From the NCBI GenBank assembly GCA_026182355.1, contig JAPFBL010000068.1, positions 10,515,001 to 10,579,000 of the forward strand: a DNA stretch of 64,000 nt, written 5' to 3'. How positions within the stretch are numbered: position 1 is the first letter of the stretch; every line of letters begins with the position of its first letter. A program made the position numbers and the translations under genes. Of this stretch, positions 1 to 11,900 are shown piece after piece. The notes below the pieces were generated by a model. It was not told the origin of the DNA. It saw only the letters and a list, made by a program, of their open reading frames with translations, and made no database searches. This DNA is from Hermatobates lingyangjiaoensis. Lineage: Eukaryota > Arthropoda > Insecta > Hemiptera > Hermatobatidae.

Positions 1-1799
1 AACCTGAGTATTTCCTTTGGTACTAGAGTTTCCAGATTCAAGTAAAGGCTTTCTATAATAAACACATCTACGATCCATATAAATTCTGGCATCAACATTA
101 TCCAAAGCATTGGCAACACCATCAAGTTCTCAAAGAATTCATCATCATACACCGGTTCAGTAATCAGGTCCCAACTCTATTCTCATGGGGTATTATATTT
201 AACCTGGGATTCATCTTTTCTGCAGCTTTTGCGGCAGTGACTGATTTTGCCTTTTTGAACATCAACAGACGGAAAAGAAACTGTCGGTTTAAATTTGACT
301 TTTCGATCAAATCCATGTCAGTACAAACAACTTACCACTTCCACATCCCACACCCCATCATAGCAAAATTTTCATAGTTCACATCCAATTGCACCAGCTC
401 CCACAACAAAATATTTCAGAGATTCAAGTTTCCGTTGAAAATCTCTTCCAAAAACTGCAACTTGAGAATCATAACGATTTTTGAACTTCAATTTCCTCAC
501 CATTTGATAATGAATGGTAAACATTCAATAGCATCAAAATACAACCACAGCAAAATAGGATTGAACTTTCCACTACAGGCTTCATAACTTCTTGAGCAAC
601 TATCCCACCTATAGTAGCATTTATTGACACAAATTACCAGAACATGTATACGAAAATTTCTCAATTAATGAATCATTTATGTCAATGGTTTATTTCAAGT
701 TCATTTGCACTTCTTCACAATATTGCAAGAACAAAGATGCATCCTGAGGGTTCCATGACCTAGGGGGTGTCCCCTTGTTCCTGGCAATATTTATAAGAGC
801 AGAAAGGCAATATGAAGCTGATCTGGATGATCAAACTTTCCGTAATCCGTAATAACATACTCAGTAACAGAATTGATTCTTTCATTGATTTAAAGTTCAC
901 AATTTTAGACACTTTACACTGAGTCACAACACCACCACTAATATAATCTGACAAGGAAGTTGTATCACCTAAACTAAACGTATATGGTCCCAAAACCTTT
1001 ATTTAATAGGATCACAGCCATTAAAACTCAGTCATCCCCTCAAACTTCGTGGAATGTAACATAATCACCGTCCTCAAATCCATGACGATTTTCATCCAAA
1101 CAAGTTACAACACTCTCTTTAATCCCTCGAAATACTGGCATCATTGCAGATATCGGACTTTCACCATTACAATCAAGCACAGTAAAGGAACTTCCAAAAT
1201 CACAGAATACTTGAGCGAATACACCCCCTGGTACAGGCACTATGAAAGGGATTCCTAATGACCGAGTGATTTCTGAAATGTGTAAACTTGACTCAACGAA
1301 GAATCAGTTAAAACAACGACATTAAAACTTTTGATAAACTCTTCAGTAAGTGGACCTAATAGCAGGTAGTGGGAAACATATCTGTTCAGTTCAGACAATT
1401 GCTGACAAGAAACTTCAGCACGGTTTTGCACCCAAAGAATCTTCGTTTAGAAAAAATTGTGACGATAAATCAGAAAATGTACAAACTTTCGTGTCATGTA
1501 ATGTCACAGACTTAACACCACCTAGAATAACGTTTTTTTAGCAACTTCAACGCCAAGTCCACCCAAACCCTGAAATAAGTACATCAGACTTCGCCATGCG
1601 ACGCATAGCTTCATGTCCCAAAACATACAGCTGCCTTGAATACAGGACTTCATCAATATCTTGTGGGTAGAGAACCATTGTTAGCCATGACTGGATAGGC
1701 CCTTGAAACGGAGTTCGCTGGAGTAAACTCTCCCGTAGCAAGTTTCCGCTTCTTGGATGGAGGTCCTATAGAGTTGTTCACCACTTCACCACTAGACAT
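1..1799 (-). pseudogene. Processed pseudogene of ubiquitin-activating enzyme E1 (UBA1-like), continues past left edge
   Basis: The minus strand, read from an ATG at 1799-1797, gives an intronless E1-like sequence with its N-terminal pieces in order: the [14 protein letters not shown] motif, the inactive adenylation half (ADLSSQF-like and NRAEVS-like pieces), the segment around FCDFGSSFTVLDCNGE, PVFRGIKESVVTCLDENRHGF and a GPYTFS motif. Near the left edge it reaches the active adenylation half ([20 protein letters not shown]). Live E1 activates ubiquitin with ATP; this copy cannot. Frame changes are visible near 1650 and 1567 and at several later points, with stops and small deletions. The catalytic-cysteine domain lies outside the window. 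Lack of introns and collinearity with the mRNA indicate a retrocopy. Confidence is high for family and for pseudogene status. Confidence 0.9.
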
Positions 1800-2117
1800 C
1801 GGACAAAAGGCCGTCTAAGTAGCCTATGTTTCTATATGGTTATCTAAAACCAATTAATACGGTAAGACTAAAAATAATAACAGGGAAGTAAAACAATTCA
1901 CCACTGTTATGGCCGATTGGCAGAATTGAAGGTAGTTGGACCACGTCAAAGCCTTGTTAATAATGATGAATCACACTTTTCACTAATTTTAAATTTAAAT
2001 TTTCAACACAAAATTTTCACATTTTCTTCAGTTTTATAAACAGGTTTAACAACAACAATTATTTACATATTGACCAGGTGGTTTTCTATAAAAACAAAAA
2101 TAAACTAATAGAATAAT
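1800..2117. other. Spacer between head-to-head retrocopies
   Basis: This 318-bp AT-rich stretch separates the start codons of the UBA1-like (minus) and TGR-like (plus) copies. It presumably includes remnants of both 5' UTRs. I see no open reading frame, poly-A tract or clear target-site duplication in it. Confidence 0.5.
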
Positions 2118-3914
2118 ATGGAAGAATACAAAAGTAATTTAAAGCAATTCATCGAGGAGACAATCGCAAAGAATAAAGTGGTTTTTTATAGCAAGTCATT
2201 TTGCCCATATTGTCGCAAGGTAAAAAGGATATTAACGGAGAAGAATGTAGTTTTCAAACCTGTAGATTTCGATTTGATGGGAGATGCTGGTATCGTGATT
2301 CAAAGCTTGCTTCGGTCCATGACAGGTCAGGCAACTATGCCAAGTATCTTTATAAATTGACAGCATGTTGGCGGATGTAGCCATCTAGAGGAGCTGGAAG
2401 CCTGCTGTGCTTTGGACGAGTTGATAGAAGGCAGGCCTATGGAGCACTTTGACTTTGATATTGTCGTCATTGGCGGAGGCTCTGGAGGACTGGCGTGTGG
2501 CAAGGAAGCTTCAAGATACGGCAAGAAAGTAGCGATTTGCAACATTGTGACTCCTTCTCCGGTAGGCACTAAGTGGGTACTTGGAGGAACATGTACCAAT
2601 GTTGGGTGCGTCCCGAAGAAACTGATGCACCTGGCAGCTGTAATGAAAAGCGATTTAATGTCTGCGCCTGCTTTTGGATGGCCTGTGGAAATGGCTGATC
2701 TTGAACACAATTGGACCAAGCTAGCTGAAGCCATTCGGGATTACATTAAATCCCTCAACTGGAAGAACAGAAGGGATTTAGTCTCTACGGGGATCACCTA
2801 CTACAATGCTATGGCTTCCTTCGTCGACAACCACACCCTCAAGTTGGTGTATGATAACGGAGATGACAAGACAGTGACTGCACAGAATTTCGTCATTGCT
2901 GTTGGTTGTAGGCCAAGGTACCTGGATATCCCCGGCATTGACCTATGCGTCACTTCAGACGACATCTTCACCCTGCCTGAGTCGCCTGGCAAGACGATGA
3001 TTGTCGGTGCCGGCTTTGTAGCTCTTGAATGTGCCAGTTTTCTCAACTCTTTTGGCTGTGATGTTACTTTAATGGTACGCAGCAAAATGCTCAACAGTCC
3101 CGACTTTGACAGAGACATCGTGGAGAAGCTTCAAGAGGAAATGGAGCAGGAAGGCATCAAGTTCATTTGAGGTTATGTCATCACTGGAATATTTGAAAGC
3201 GGCTCCAACAAGAAGGTTGAAGGTATTAACGAAGAAGGTGAGAAATATGAAGATTATTTTGAAACAGTTATGCTGGCTGTGGGAAGAGTTCCGGGGACGA
3301 GGAAGCTGGGCTTGGATAATGTTGGAATTAAACTTTGTAGTAACGATAAGGTACCTACAAATAAAAAAGATGAAACAAAAGTAAAAAATATTTTCGCTAT
3401 CGGAGACTGCGCGTTTAATCGACCTGAGCTAACACCAGTTGCTGTGGTGTCTGGAAAGTTGCTGGCCAAGAGACTATGTCGAATAGAATGCCACCAACTA
3501 TTGAACTATCGTATGGTACCAAAGACCGTGTTCACATGGCCTGAATACGGAGCAGTTGGGGAGTCTGAAGCCACGGCGATCGAAGCAAATGGAGCACCAT
3601 CAGTGATCTGTTATAGTGCCAGCTTTAGGCCACTTGAAACAGCCATGGTCAGACCATACTGCAAGAGCTTTGCTAAGATTGTCTGTGTTGTGGATCAGGA
3701 TAAGGAGGGGAGGATCGTGGAGATGCACCTGATGTCGCCCAACGCTGGAGAAGCCGTGCAAGGCTTCGCCATGACTGTACTGATGGGAGCCAGAAAGAAG
3801 GACTTGGACGCCTTGGTCGCCATCCACCCAACCTGCGCCCAGGCATTCACAATGCTTTCCCCCATGGAGGAAAAGACAAACACTGAGGATAACGAAAGCG
3901 CCTGCTGAAGCTAA
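2118..3914 (+). pseudogene. Intronless retrocopy of thioredoxin-glutathione reductase (glutaredoxin-thioredoxin reductase fusion, selenoprotein type)
   Basis: One continuous frame of 598 codons runs from ATG 2118 to TAA 3912-3914 with no frameshift. It is interrupted only by TGA at 2358-2360 (codon 81, after FIN), 3168-3170 (codon 351, after IKF-I) and 3906-3908 (codon 597). Residues 1-~95 are a glutaredoxin domain with CPYC at 29-32. Then come the FAD-binding GGGSGG at 119-124, the redox pair CTNVGC at 159-164, an NADPH-site VGAGFVALE, and the dimer-interface HPT with His570. The C-terminus reads Ala-Cys-TGA-Ser-stop, matching Cys-Sec/Cys-Cys tails of thioredoxin reductases, so the last TGA was probably selenocysteine in the parent. 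Length fits known TGRs (~600 residues). The first two TGAs look like point mutations of Gly and Arg codons. The acid normally five residues after the catalytic His is Gln here. No convincing SECIS was found downstream. Confidence 0.88.
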
Positions 3915-5489
3915 ATCAGGCTGCAGACACTGAGGACCTCAGGACCTCACTAGTGTTTGCAGCTGATTCATCATACTTTAATAATATTCGTTAATACCGA
4001 AGCTGCGGTACATTTCAACAAAGTATGCCTCCAAGAAGATTTGCTGCCAACCTATACTAATATATATATATATATTATAAAGAGGGAACAATATAACTGA
4101 CGGTATGTTTTCTTTCACGTACATTTCTTCTGTAAATTTTGATTTCCTCTGTAAGTTAAAATAGGATGTCAATGATTGCAAGTAATATAAGTAAACAATG
4201 TTATGCAAGCATGTATTGCCTGTAAGCTTTATACAATATTGTTCATGATTCTAGGTTCCTGCATGAAAATAAAATCCAGCACATCGAGCCGGGCACGTTT
4301 TCCAATATCGTTCCATTGAAAAGACTGTAAGTAGTTGAGAATCGTTGCATATAATTTCAATTTATATAATTAATAAGAATATTGTTTCGATTTAATTAAG
4401 TTAGAGTACTTCAAAAAATATTGTATATATTATTATTCAGGGAACCATGAGCATTAATTTTATCATATTCATGATAGTTATAATGAATGGTTTTCTGATG
4501 ACCTGAAATTACTTTCACATGGTGTTTTCTCAAATTTTTTCAAAGATCATTAATTTTTTGTTAAAAAAAAAGGTCATTTTCTGAATGTCATTAATGAAAA
4601 TATTATTTTACGAATGTTATGTATAATAGAATTCTCTCTTTTCTAATAAATACTCAATTGCATTATTGAAGTTCATGTTGATTTAAATCAGCGATTCTGA
4701 ATATTTTTTTTACTCATAAACTACTTTGACTCTTAAATTTTTACATGAAACAAACAATTTTATGGTGTAACATTTTAGCTAGAACAGAACTGCTTAAAGA
4801 AATATGTGGCTAGTGTTAATCCTTTTACCTACCCTATAAGAGGTTAGCGATTTTTCTATGGGCTTATAAGCTACATTTTTATGCACAAATATTGAATAGA
4901 GTGAAATTTTAAGTAACAATTGAGATCATCCACAGGATATCTTCAACTGATCTTCCTCAAAGGAAGATGCACGTCCACACCTCAATCTCTACGTAATCAT
5001 TCATTACTGTAACTATTGAATCATTACCGTGTCTGCACATGAATAAAGAAACATTTAATTTTGGAATAGTAGCATTAGAAACTTATCAGCAGTCTGAGAA
5101 ATAACAAAGAAGCTTCCTTATCTCGTCCACAGACCCAAGTGCTCAATCTCTTTTAATCCTTTCTTTTTTTCATTGCGCTGATTTCGTCTGATTGACTTTA
5201 GAATATGTTAATTACTATACATTCCTATAGTTCTGTTACATTCCCTAACAATAGAATACCCCATAACTATTTAACTCTTTCACAGACTTCAACAAGACTC
5301 TACACCTCGATAGATTCCTGAAATATTTCATTAACTACAGGTATTCCTGTGGAGTCTGGTTGAGAACAACTGATTTAAGTCTGGTTTATATTAATATTAC
5401 TGATATTTTCAAGTGACGATATTAATTAATCATAATTTAAGTTGAATGCTTGTTGTGTTTTTATTTGCGACTGCTTGGATGTGTCGTAG
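3915..5489 (+). other. 3' flank of TGR retrocopy and intron leading to the first visible peroxidasin exon
   Basis: The first ~360 bp probably derive from the parent 3' UTR: an AATAAA sits at 4268-4273, but no long poly-A follows. The rest is AT-rich, with no exon or recognised repeat, up to the acceptor at 5488-5489. Confidence 0.45.
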
Positions 5490-5647
5490 ACGGCTGGACG
5501 GTAACGCCTTGGTCTGCGACTGCAACATGCTCTGGCTGAAGCGGCTGTCGGAGCGGGGTCAGACTCAGATCGCTGCCACCTGCAACTCGCCCCCTCAAGT
5601 CAGAGGACGCTCCATCTCAGAAATGGCTTTCCTCGGCCTCGACTGCA
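5490..5647 (+). CDS. Pxn: Peroxidasin exon: LRR C-terminal cap
   Basis: Translates as [19 protein letters not shown] followed by a second cysteine pair ([11 protein letters not shown] ... GLDC). This is the LRRCT pattern that closes the N-terminal leucine-rich repeats of peroxidasin. Acceptor TAG at 5487-5489, donor GTATGT at 5648; ends in phase 1. No further LRR exon is visible upstream in the window. Confidence 0.88.
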
Positions 5648-8600
5648 GTATGTATTTCAAACAACCTTCTTTCTTATGATTATTATACATTTACCTACAT
5701 ATCAGACAAGACCTTCTCTTAACAAAAACTCAACATTTTTAATAATCGCTAAAAATGATCCATTAAACAAGATACAACTTCAATTACAAATCAGCAACTC
5801 TCTAAATATTACTAAATATTAGGTAGTCAAGCCTTTTTCTACTGATGATTATACTTAAAACGGAAATACAATAAAAGGGATAAAAATGTTCTTCAACAAA
5901 ATGTAGATTATCTGATTAACAGACAAGTTAATCTGTATAGTAGTGTACTATAAGCTTTGTTAGTTTATGGTTGGCTAGAAACTCAACCTGTATCTTGGAA
6001 AGGGCTCAAGATGATATTCCTGCACAGGGACGAGGTTTGGGATTGTTACCTACTTAAGTAAAGGTGAGGACACGATACTTACTGCTTTACGGCCAATACC
6101 AACAACAAGCCATAGTTTTGTGACCATAAATAACAGGATTCTATTAACTGCTTTCAGTCAGACACATCTCGAGAACAATGCTAAGCAGTGCTGCACAAGT
6201 GCATGGAGCTAATACACCAGGTTATCGTAAGATTTTAAGTTGTATGAACTATAGATAAGAATTCTACAAAATCAACCTGGAGAAGAGAGGCTCCCTATAC
6301 TAGTCCGGGTTGCCTCAACATTGCGGTGTGCCTCATAAGAGTTGATCAGGATGATCCATACACTTCAACTTGGACGCCACAGTTGTCATTTGAGGATTAC
6401 CAGTCCTTCGTTGTAGCATTACATTAAGTACCAGTTCATGCTCTTACCTCAGAGCCATTGAAAGCGGAATATCATTGATAATTACATTTTAAAACTACGA
6501 AGTAATTTAAGGAATGGAGTAGATACTAATTAGATGGTGTATTGAAAAACACATCGATTTATGTGACCAGTGAGAAAGGTATGCAGCCAGTAACCTGCAT
6601 TAACAGAGTAGTCAGTGTTAGCCCTACACTTACTCCCTACCTTCACTGTTTCTGATGATATGACATATAATTCTACCATCCCAGCTAACATCATTTCTTT
6701 TTTGTGCTTGAATAGCAGCATCCACTTTCAAAAGTAAATCCAAATCCCTCATAATAGTTTAATTTAGAGGACTACTTAAACACACAACATTTTTTCCCCC
6801 TTTGTGAGAGTTTTACCCCATTATTGAGTCAGGTTGTTTAAAGCAAATATACGAGTATTTTCCCCTGTACAGTATAGTGACTTTTATGTCATATTATAGC
6901 TATCTACATTTTTTATAATCAACCAAAATAATGGAAATACAGAAAGATATATTAAAAAAAATTCATAAATAATGAGAGTGTATAAAAAAAGCGAGTTTTT
7001 AATAGAATTATGAAGGCAATACATGCATTTAGTACAACTAAACTAAAAAACATTGTAGAACCACCATTTTCATAATAATTATTTCCTTCTTTTCTAAACT
7101 CAAAAATTAGAGCAATTTGCGTTTTCTATTTCCAGTCTTTAGTTGTAAAGAACACCTACTTTACTTCTTCATTTTTGGGAATTTTATCAATTCAATAAGA
7201 GCTTTTTTGCAATGAATAAATAATTCGTTATTAATTTAGTTCATTTTAAATTAAGGAACATCATCTTTTTTCTTTTATTGCATTTCTTAGTTTTCTTAGT
7301 TCTATCCTGAACTACAAAGTGTATTAAACTGTTTCCGATAGTTTATAGAATAATCATTAGAGATTTTTCTTTTTAGCAGTTCACAGAAAAATGTGTTTGT
7401 TAATTCAAAATATTTAATTGATGGAGAATTAACAGACAGTTATAAATAGTCATATACTTGACAGAAAGAAATATGACATGCCAATAATAAAAGATTAGTC
7501 TTTTTTGTAGAGGCCAGGTTAAGTCAGCGGTTAACGTGGTTGCCAGGTCAAGGGTTTGATACCCCCCTGGCACTCGATTCATTCATGAGGTGAATAAATC
7601 TCTGCACGTCCTCGGAAAGGACGTTAAGCCGTCGGTCCCCTAGCCCGTACTGTGTCAGCTACTCATTAAAGATCCTTACTCTAAATATACTTGAATTAGG
7701 CAAAATTTACGACTCCCAATGTAGAATCAATCCTCATTCTGTGATATTACAAAGAGCACAATGTTCGGTCTATGTGTCTTCCCTTGTCGCCACTGCAACC
7801 TAAATGGTTGCCTACTACTACTAGTCTTTTGTGTTTTAACATATTGCTTTAAAATTTTATAAAATTCAATCATTTTCACATCAAAGTGTTAGGACACATA
7901 TGAGTATATACACATATATAAATTTATAAATAATTACCAAAAGAAAAAACATATAAAAATGAAAAATTCTAATTGTTTATATATCATGTTGTTCTTTTTT
8001 TGACCACTCTATTCATATGGTCTGAGATTTTTGAGGGTTTTTGGTCTAAATATTAAAGTAACTAAATTAGTGTAAAGTAACTTCCCCATAGTTTTTAAAT
8101 ATGTAGCTTCGAAAAATTCAGATGAAGAAAAAACAAACCATGGACACATAACAGACTTCCCAGGTAACCAAATTTAGATTTATGTAGTTATAAACATTGT
8201 AAAACATAATCATACTTAAATATGTAAATCTATAATTTTTCATTAGTGTACATAATAGCAAACAATAGAACTAATCAATTGTAATAATAGTACTGGATGT
8301 ATCAATGTTTTAGCCCTGAAGAAGACATAAATATATGTCGAAAACATTGACGAAAAAGTCTTTTTTAATATTTAGACCAAAAACCTTCAAAAATCTCAAA
8401 ACATATATATATACATATATACGACTCTAACCTTCTTACACTTCCTTTCTCATCCATAACTCCTACACCATCTATATTAAAAACATTAATATAACATTTA
8501 ATAAATTAGTTAATAAATAAATTAATTAATAATATTAATATTACATTCCGACCACCCAGCAACTGAGTATAACGGCTGAACTGCACTCTGTGTGATGTTC

Positions 8601-8890
8601 TTTACGTCTGCTTGACTTCAACTAAGCTCAGCCTACTAATCATTTATCCTAGGGTCTCCTTTGGTAAAAGCATTGCTTTTCTCTTCTTCAATATTCTTTT
8701 TCACTTCCCGATTGAAAACTTTACAGCACTGTTTGATTACTCTGGCACATTATTTCTGTCTTTGCCTGATACCCTGGATGGCCATTTCTACTTTTTGATG
8801 AGTTGAATCAGAATAACAAAGTTGTGTCAATTCTTTCTATATTCTCTTATTTAATTTAAATTTTTATTCTTTTGGATCGTTTCTTTTTTT

Positions 8891-8929
<39 letters not shown>

Positions 8930-11900
8930 TGTGCATACTACAGTAAGAAATCAGTAATGGGGCTAAGATCTTTAGAGCAAAACAAGTGGTCTTTGCTAGT
9001 GACATTTGAAGTGAAATAGAACATTTATTGTAAGATTAAGAAGGGAAAGAGGTAAGACAGTATTTTAAATGGCGTAAAAGGCAAGGAAGACGAACAAAAG
9101 ACTAGACAAGTCAGTGTCGCAAAGTAATTTAAAAAGAAATAAGTAAAATACTCTCTCGTTAGTACTGAAACTAATATAAAAAAAAACATTAATATTTATA
9201 GTATTCAAATTTATTTAATACTACAGTAGTTAAATATACTTAATGAAGATTAGATAATATTTCTTAACAACATGGATCTTGTATACGTGATCATTTTATC
9301 TTCTCTTCAAAATATATCATGATTCTCATCTGCATGCATGAATAAGACAGTGCTTTGTTCACCTCTAATTAGAGAGTATTGGTGTTGATTAGCACTCAAC
9401 TTTAATGATTTATTAGTCTGACCTATGTATATTTATGGCATTAACAAGGAATTATGAAACATTATAATTTAATCGGTTCAAAATGTTAGCTAACCATTAT
9501 ATATTAAACGAACCAACCAAACACAACTAATCGTATGAGGAAAATTTTTTGTAAATCTTGATTTTCCCTTTATACTCGTAATACCCCTTTTGTCTCCACA
9601 TCAGATGTCTATTTCTCTAGTTTCTGTTCAATTGTAATTCTGATGAAGACTAGTTGTTTTGGCCAAAAACTTCTTAGTCCCATTTCTGATTGAGTTTTAG
9701 ATGTTGTAATTTTATTTCACATGCTTGTTGTGAAATCTTGTTTTACGTAAATGACAAGTACTAATTATCAAGTTTAAATGAAGAAAACTTATAATAAATT
9801 AAAATATATTAATTGTAAAATAATTGGTCAATATTTTCAATAATTTGAATTGCAGATGAAATGTAACTATTCAGGAGTTTCCACATACTGATTTTGTTTT
9901 TATTCAAACGAAGAAATATTGAGTAATCAACATTTTCTTCATGAAAAAATCAAGTGACTGATCTATAAGAACAATTGAAATTATTATTGAAATTAATTTG
10001 GTATTTTTATTTAATTTAACTTTCAATTACTCTTATTAGGGATCATGAAAAGTTTTTAATTTCCACTTGGTTGATAAACACGCCCCCAGGACGGTGAAGG
10101 GGTTCTCAGCCCTTTGGTTCTGCTTGTTTGTCACGGTCGTTGTTTCATTTTGTGCTGTGTCTAATTTAACTCCTCTTTCCTTAATAATTTGTTTCCACCA
10201 CTTTATAAACTTAATTCAACAGTAATTGGACGAGACATTCATTTAGCTCCTTTCGTCTCTTATGCCTCAGTGAATTAGTTTAATTATATTTTCCAAAAAT
10301 ATATGAAGAAATATTTTCATTTTATACTAATCATTGGTCATTTCTAATTTATTTAACCATTACTGAGTATAAAAAAAAGAACAATTCTTGTACAAAAAGT
10401 TTATAAAAAGTAAATTTATATCTATTTCCTTATCAGTAAAGTATAGTGAATGAAAAAACTCGATCTCCAGTTTTGAACGAATTTACATGTTTTGAAGTCC
10501 TCAAAATCCTTTATTGACTTTTTTTTTTGAAGTTTGTGTATGTGAAGGTGGGTACGTGATTAGATGGGTGTTTACCCAAAACTTTGTTAAAACGCTACAG
10601 ACCACAATCTCTGACGGATTGTCTTATTTTAAACAAAAATGGGCCTTATAGAGAAGAAGAACTTTATTGTATGTGGGTAATATTGTATGATGGAAAGTCA
10701 CTTTTTGGGCCAAAATGTGTTTTTAGTAATTTTTTTCCCCCAAAATTCTAATTTCAGAAACTTGAAATTTGGCACTGTCATCGAAGTGATAGATGCAATA
10801 AGAGAAAACAATTTTCAGATTTTTAAAAATACTGGCGAAATTTTTTCCAATGAAATGGAATTTTTTTTACTTATGATGTTGTGATTTAGAAATTAATGTA
10901 TACCTTTTTTAAAGCATATATTCTAATGTATTGTACTGAATTTGGCTGAAATATAGTTATAAAAGTTTTTGTTTTCAGAGGAACCTCGTATTTTAGAACA
11001 GCCCAATGATATCATCACTACATTTGGGGGTGTGGCTGAATTCACTTGTCGAGTTGATGGAGCACCTCCCGTTCAAGTTACCTGGATGCACAACAGGTAT
11101 TAATTACTCAATCTACATGATTTAGATCCAGGAGGGCCCAAATATTTCATATATCCTCAATGGTGATATATGTCCGCAGAAACATTACCTTTCCCTTTCC
11201 TCTCACCTGGGAATGTAAAACTTAAAATAATTTACATTGAAAATGCAAAATGAATAAAAATGACAAAACTCAACAGTTGACAATTAACTCAGTTTCATTA
11301 GGTTACTGCTATTGGCACATGAGTTTGAGCCGTAAGGGACCTTTCCTGAGCATTTTTAACGTCCTTGTTCATACTCGGTTTTTACTTTGTTATGGTCGAT
11401 ACTGAACATGCAGAAGCCGGACAGAATTACCTCTCCTAGATCTCTACTCTGCTCAGGGCGCTAGAGGACTTCTCATCCGGTGAAGGCAGAGTAATATGAG
11501 GATCGCGTTGTACCATAAGGGATTAGTAGAGTGGTTTACATCACCAGCAGTGATTTACTTTTATCAGATTGAGATTGAAAGCGGAATGCTTTGATGCAAT
11601 TCGTCTTTTATTACTTGCTGTTTCTTTTTGATGTAGTGTATAAAGGAAGGCACCACAAATCTCAAAGGACCACTTCTTCTACTAAAGTTTTTCCACGTAT
11701 TGATATAGGCCAACATAGGACGGTGTAATATTTTGACTAAAGTAAAGACAATACTTGCTTTGACAATCCTTAGTAAAATGTTGGAAAACCTCAAAGTTAT
11801 AAATACAAGACTTGCAATGTATTGTACATTTGTATGAACAACTGCTGCTACCTCAAGTTTTAGACAAGCGCTAGTGATCTTAAAGCTTCAGAATAAGCAT

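Larger units (their letters stand above)
5648..10978 (+). other. Peroxidasin intron, 5.3 kb
   Basis: Contains a GC-richer unclassified block at ~5930-6480 (possibly an old mobile element, no reading frame), a tRNA-derived SINE (~7509-7815), an inverted-repeat element (~8015-8402), a TA microsatellite (8897-8926) and an interspersed repeat copy (~10438-10890). The rest is plain AT-rich intron. Confidence 0.6.

Noticed and set aside
3915..4700. Search for a SECIS element downstream of the TGR retrocopy
   Set aside because: Several ATGA and GA combinations were tried by eye (e.g. 4494-4550), but none gave a convincing stem with an apical AA; a proper program is needed.
9638..9675. CTGATGA followed by a hairpin-like stretch
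   Set aside because: Lacks GAAA (CAAAAA instead) and has no clear paired stem; at best a decayed element end.
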